The notes below the pieces were generated by a model that saw only the letters and a list, made by a program, of their open reading frames with translations, had not been told where the DNA came from and ran no database searches. A stretch of 35,443 nt of DNA from Tepidanaerobacteraceae bacterium (GTDB lineage: Bacteria > Bacillota > Thermosediminibacteria > Thermosediminibacterales > Tepidanaerobacteraceae), in NCBI GenBank assembly GCA_029982615.1, contig JARRBK010000017.1:1-35443 (forward strand). The letters are read 5' to 3'. The position numbers and the translations under genes are program-made. This document shows, piece by piece, positions 32,894-35,443 of this stretch. Position 1 is the first letter of the stretch; the number at the start of each line of letters is the position of its first letter.

Positions 32894-33792
32894 AGATGCT
32901 TCCTCATAGACCACTGCGCCGTGTTCAGGATGAGCCACAAATACTTTTGGAATGCTGTCCTGTTCCGCAACAACGAAAGAAAACTCTACATTTGTCCCTA
33001 CCCCCCATTCTCCTTTATTATTTAAACATACGAGAGACATGGCTCCGGCTTTTCCTCTTTTTTGCTTCAGTTTTTCGCTGAAGTCGTAAACGGCTTTTTG
33101 AGCAGCTTCCCGAGGATTCATGCCGTTTTCCATCAATCGCACCGCCTCATATGAAAGGCATCCCTTCATTATATCCTCGCCAAGCCCCGTTGCCGCCGCG
33201 CCTCCGATTTTGCTGTCCACATACAGGCTGGAACCGCATATCGGTGAGTCTCCAACCCTACCCCTTTTTTCATGAAAAGCCCACTGGTAGAGGAGGCGGC
33301 AGCCATGCGTCCCTTTCCGTCAACGCATACGACGCCCACAGTGTCATGCCCGTCGTAGGGGCTGAGGTTGTTATCGTTAATTTCGCGAACTCTTTTTTCC
33401 CAGATTTTCTTGGCCCTGTCCGTTAACATATTTTTCCTTTCAAAGCCGTTTTTGTGCGCATATTCCTCCGCTCCGCTTCCCACCAGAAATATGTTAAACC
33501 TTTCCCGGCTCAGTCTCCTCGCAATGGACACCGGGTTTTTAAAATCCCTTATGCTTGCCACCACACCGATTGAAAGCGTATCCCCATCCATAAAGGCCGC
33601 ATCCATCTCAACTTCACAGTTTTCGTTGGGAAGTCCTCCAGAATCTACGGATTTGTATAGAGGATAATCCTCGACAGCTTTAACGGCCTTTTCCACTGCG
33701 TCTCCCGAGTCTCCTCCACGTTTTAATATTTCCGCTGCTGCGATTATTCCCTCGAGGCACATGCGCCATGTTCCTATTATCGCCCATTTCAT
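32894..33792 (-). pseudogene. N4-(beta-N-acetylglucosaminyl)-L-asparaginase (glycosylasparaginase), frameshifted
   Basis: This Ntn-hydrolase family gene would cleave the GlcNAc-Asn bond or isoaspartyl/asparagine substrates. It is nearly complete but broken. The N-terminal frame (33792 down to about 33265) has WAIIGTWRMCLEGIIAAAEI, VDSGGLPNENCEVEMDAAFM, GFERKNMLTDRA and the autocleavage/nucleophile motif GHDTVGVV. At the run AAAAAAGGGG (33261-33270, minus strand) one base is missing. The frame then changes to RVGDSPICGSSLYVDSKIGG, then GLGEDIMKGCLSYEA, down to VYEEAS at about 32894. There the normal last residues are replaced by EIIC sequence. The ATG follows GAAAGGAAG. The frameshift alone could be a sequencing error, but the 3' fusion could not. 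Confidence 0.8.
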
Positions 33793-33926
33793 GCCTATCT
33801 TCCTTTCACTTTCATTTTTCTAGTTATTAAAAGACTCAGCCAAGCCTTTTATATAAATTTATAATCTCTTTTATCAACGGCTTTGCCAGCATGGCGTTCA
33901 TGATATGGTCGCGGAAAAAATGTACG

Positions 33927-33956
33927 CAAAAAAACTTCGCACCGCAGCGAAGTTTT
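33927..33956 (-). terminator. Terminator after the EIIA-like fragment
   Basis: On the minus strand AAAACTTCGC/GCGAAGTTTT forms a 10-bp stem and runs into TTTTTTT. It isolates the glycosylasparaginase remnant from the EIIA fragment upstream. Confidence 0.85.
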
Positions 33957-33967
33957 ATATTCTTATT

Positions 33968-34390
33968 TCACTCCATATCAGTCAATTTTAACGTGAAGTC
34001 ATAAAAATCTCTGGATTCTATCAGTTTCTTTACTCTTTTCAGGTCGTCGATAACCTCAACAATATGATTGTAAAGGAAATCCAGTTTTTTTCTGTCCCCC
34101 GTTTTTATTGCGAACATAAAAACCACCTGGACCTTATGGTTCCCCCATACGATGGGCTTATCGAGTATCGCGGCTGAAATCACCGTTTCATAAGCATTCA
34201 TAATAATCGGATGGGGTATTGCTACAAGATTGCCGAAAGATGTGGAGGATATTTTTTCCCTTTCAAAAACAAGCTCCGGATAGTTTTGAGGAACGTAACC
34301 TCTGTCATAAAGCTCATTTGCCATAAAATCAATAACTTGGAAATTGTCTTGAAACGTCAGATTTTTATAATTGAAAATCGTTAAATCGAG
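33968..34390 (-). pseudogene. EIIA-type C-terminal domain of a BglG/LicR-like PTS regulator, N-terminus lost
   Basis: The frame encodes a fructose/mannitol-type EIIA domain as found at the C-terminus of PRD transcriptional regulators: ELVFEREKISSTSFGNLVAI, IPHPI with the phosphorylatable His, KPIVWGNHKVQVVFMFAIK and a helical end. An ATG at 34324 has no ribosome binding site. The same frame continues upstream with plausible linker sequence (NLTFQDNFQVIDFMANELYD) to a stop at 34391-34393, which lies in the terminator of the small peptide gene. The DNA-binding and PRD domains, normally some 500 residues upstream, are absent, so this is the 3' stump of a truncated regulator. A stand-alone EIIA is a less likely alternative. 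Confidence 0.65.
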
Positions 34391-34392
34391 TT

Positions 34393-34433
34393 AAAAAAGG
34401 ATGTAGGATGAATCAATTTCACCATACATCCTT
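34393..34433 (-). terminator. Terminator of the 27-aa peptide gene
   Basis: On the minus strand AAGGATGTA / TACATCCTT forms a stem of 9-10 bp, with further partial pairing inside, followed by TTTTTT. The stem starts at the stop codon of the peptide gene. Confidence 0.85.
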
Positions 34434-34516
34434 TATTTACTACTTACTGTAAATGCGACTAAAGTTATTATCGAGGCTAGAGATATTAAGAAGGCTTTTT
34501 CCGATTTTTTGAACAT
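34433..34516 (-). CDS. 27-residue single-helix membrane peptide, unknown function
   Basis: ATG at 34514-34516 follows a perfect AAGGAGG seven bases upstream. The product is a basic N-terminus (MFKKSEK), a hydrophobic segment (AFLISLASIITLVAFTV) and SSK, that is, a one-helix membrane peptide. A strong terminator begins at its stop codon, so the unit looks like a complete, if tiny, gene. It may be a small hydrophobic toxin-like peptide, a regulatory membrane peptide or an exported peptide; nothing in the sequence decides. The longer open frame upstream, which includes the Pro-rich repeat, has only a TTG start without a ribosome binding site, so it is not preferred. Confidence 0.55.
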   Translation of the reverse strand: MFKKSEKAFLISLASIITLVAFTVSSK

Positions 34517-34574
34517 GTTTTCGCCTCCTTCCCTATTTCCCCCTTTACTTCTTCTACAGTTTTTTATTATTTCC

Positions 34575-34637
34575 TGCCGGGTTGGAACAACTGGCGCCTT
34601 TTCCGGTACAACTGGCGGTTTTTTGGGTATGAACGGC
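34575..34637. repeat. 63-bp direct repeat, right copy
   Basis: This stretch is identical to 170-232. It lies between the divergent peptide gene (minus) and the beta-propeller remnant (plus). A TATAAT (34652-34657, plus strand) lies just outside the repeat. The peptide gene starts about 60 bp from its other edge. Confidence 0.9.
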
Positions 34638-34699
34638 GGATGGAGAATTGTTATAATCAAAAAAGAACTAATTTTTTCGATCGGGGAGGAAGCTTGCAA

Positions 34700-35286
34700 A
34701 TGAAAAAAAATATCAGATGTAACCGAGGTTCCAATCCAGTGGTCAAAGGATAGCAGAGACCTGTACTATGCTACTTATCAATCCGACAAAAGTGTTCCGG
34801 AAGTTTGACGGGCAAAAAAAAGATAAGGTTGCACAATTAGATTACCGAAAAGAGTACAATAATTATCATCTTGGAGCGTTTATTAAACGCTCTTCATGGT
34901 CGCCTTCAAACGACATGCTTGGATTTATTTTAGAAATCGGATGGGGAACCTTCTATCAAATGGTAGTCTTAGATATTAAAACAGGGAAAATTGAATTGAT
35001 AGATAACAATATCTACGATTTTGATTGGTATCCCCAGGAAAATAAGCTCATGCTGGTTAAGCAGTTGGAACCCCATTCTCTTAATACCATGGCCATGGTT
35101 TATGATCCGGAAATGAATCAATCAAGGGAATTATCTATAGGTACAAAGAATATTAATGGCATTGCTTTTGACAAAAGGGCCAATCTATATGTAGCAGAAG
35201 TGGAATCCAAGCAGGTTTTTCGGATTGATCTCAAGTGGTTATCAAACAAAAAAACACCTGCCTATCGAAAGATGGCAGGCAAATAA
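34700..35286 (+). pseudogene. TolB/WD40-like beta-propeller protein, broken by two frameshifts
   Basis: An ATG with GGGGAGGAAG upstream opens a frame that stops after 17 codons. If one A is removed from the run of eight A after the ATG, the frame continues as MKKISDVTEVPIQWSKDSRD, then LYYATYQSDKS. One more single-base shift near 34788-34800 leads into the long frame ending at 35286. That frame has propeller-blade repeats (SSWSPSNDMLGFILE, VVLDIKTGKIELIDNNIYDF, WYPQENKLMLV, GIAFDKRANLYVAEV). Only about 190 residues remain, fewer than a full propeller, and there is no signal peptide. The function of the original protein is unknown. Confidence 0.65.
35248..35280 (-). terminator. Minus-strand terminator overlapping the propeller pseudogene end
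   Basis: On the minus strand CCTGCC-ATC / GAT-A-GGCAGG (one bulge, TTTC loop) is followed by TGTTTTTTT. It would end transcripts entering from the right, on the same strand as the group II intron. On the plus strand there is no T-run. Confidence 0.6.
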
Positions 35287-35344
35287 TTATGTTTCTTACA
35301 TCTTCAATTTTACTTTTGTCGAGAAATTATTTTGCGACAATCAC

Positions 35345-35443
35345 GTCGAGTAGACATGGGCCTTGCGGCCCATGCCCCTCACAGAACCGGACGTGCCCAA
35401 TTAAGGCATCCGGCTCTTCATGCAGTCATTTGCTTCGTAGTGG
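35345..35443 (-). mobile_element. Group II intron, 3' end (domains V and VI), runs off the window
   Basis: On the minus strand the 33-nt domain V is recognisable at 35384-35416: GAGCCGGATGCC, a short loop, GGCACGTCCGGTTC, with the AGC catalytic triad. Domain VI follows as TGTGAGGGGCATGGGCCGCA, then AGGCCCATGTCTACTCGAC, with a CTAC branch-point region; the intron ends at C35345. The intron-encoded reverse transcriptase, if present, would be to the right of the window. Domains V and VI look intact. Confidence 0.85.

Noticed and set aside
33836-33938. Possible C-terminal protein fragment on the minus strand (MNAMLAKPLIKEIINLYKRLG)
   Set aside because: It looks somewhat protein-like, but its upstream part runs through a terminator T-run and I recognise no family.
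1-35443. CRISPR array, tRNA or rRNA genes, prophage genes, complete insertion sequences
   Set aside because: No regularly spaced repeats, no cloverleaf or rRNA sequence, no transposase, integrase or phage structural gene was recognised.

Overview
The window looks like the chromosome of a spore-forming Firmicute of the class Clostridia, probably an anaerobe and possibly a moderate thermophile. The evidence is SpoIID, SpoVB, SpoVT, Mfd, MazG, HU and PrsA genes in the conserved Firmicutes order, AGGAGG-type ribosome binding sites with frequent GTG and TTG starts, ATP-type PEP carboxykinase, DegV and Asp23 proteins, and an ECF transporter S component. No species can be named from sequence alone.

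Layout. Positions 1-93 hold most of a cyclic-di-GMP-I riboswitch on the minus strand, whose target gene lies off the left edge. Positions 0.3-4.2 kb (minus) carry spoIID-like, hup, mazG and spoVB. Positions 4.3-8.9 kb (minus) form a methylthioadenosine salvage operon: MtaD deaminase, MtnA, an MtnP-type phosphorylase and a Cys/Met-metabolism PLP enzyme. Next are a large flavin/Fe-S oxidoreductase (9.1-11.1 kb, minus) and pckA (11.4-12.9 kb, plus). spoVT, prsA and mfd (13.0-18.2 kb, minus) resume the conserved sporulation/repair cluster, so about 9 kb of metabolic genes separates spoVT from spoVB. Positions 18.4-26.6 kb carry a very small PrsW-like membrane protein, an orphan DNA methyltransferase, a cupin, a VapBC-type toxin-antitoxin pair, dnaE (plus) and a second orphan DNA methyltransferase of the same architecture. 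Positions 26.8-31.9 kb carry degV, an Asp23 protein, a flavin reductase, a small membrane protein, a 104-bp inverted-repeat element, a methyltransferase/ECF-S operon behind an attenuator, and a Gfo/Idh/MocA oxidoreductase.

The right end (32.0-35.4 kb) is strongly decayed. It holds fragments of what looks like a PTS operon for a glycosylated asparagine-type substrate: the EIIA end of a BglG/LicR-type regulator, a frameshifted glycosylasparaginase, an internal EIIC piece, the C-terminal third of CutC, and a truncated EIIB. They are joined by apparent deletions. Next to them are a 27-residue membrane peptide gene with its own terminator, a 63-bp sequence identical to one at the left end of the window, a frameshifted beta-propeller gene, and the 3' end (domains V-VI) of a group II intron running off the right edge.

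The best candidates for new biology are non-coding or small: the leader attenuator of the ECF-S operon, the 104-bp structured inverted repeat, the 27-aa peptide unit with its 63-bp repeat, and the mini PrsW-like protein. The paired orphan methyltransferases and the probable methylthioinosine route for MTA salvage are the most interesting protein-level observations. No complete new defence or mobile system is visible.
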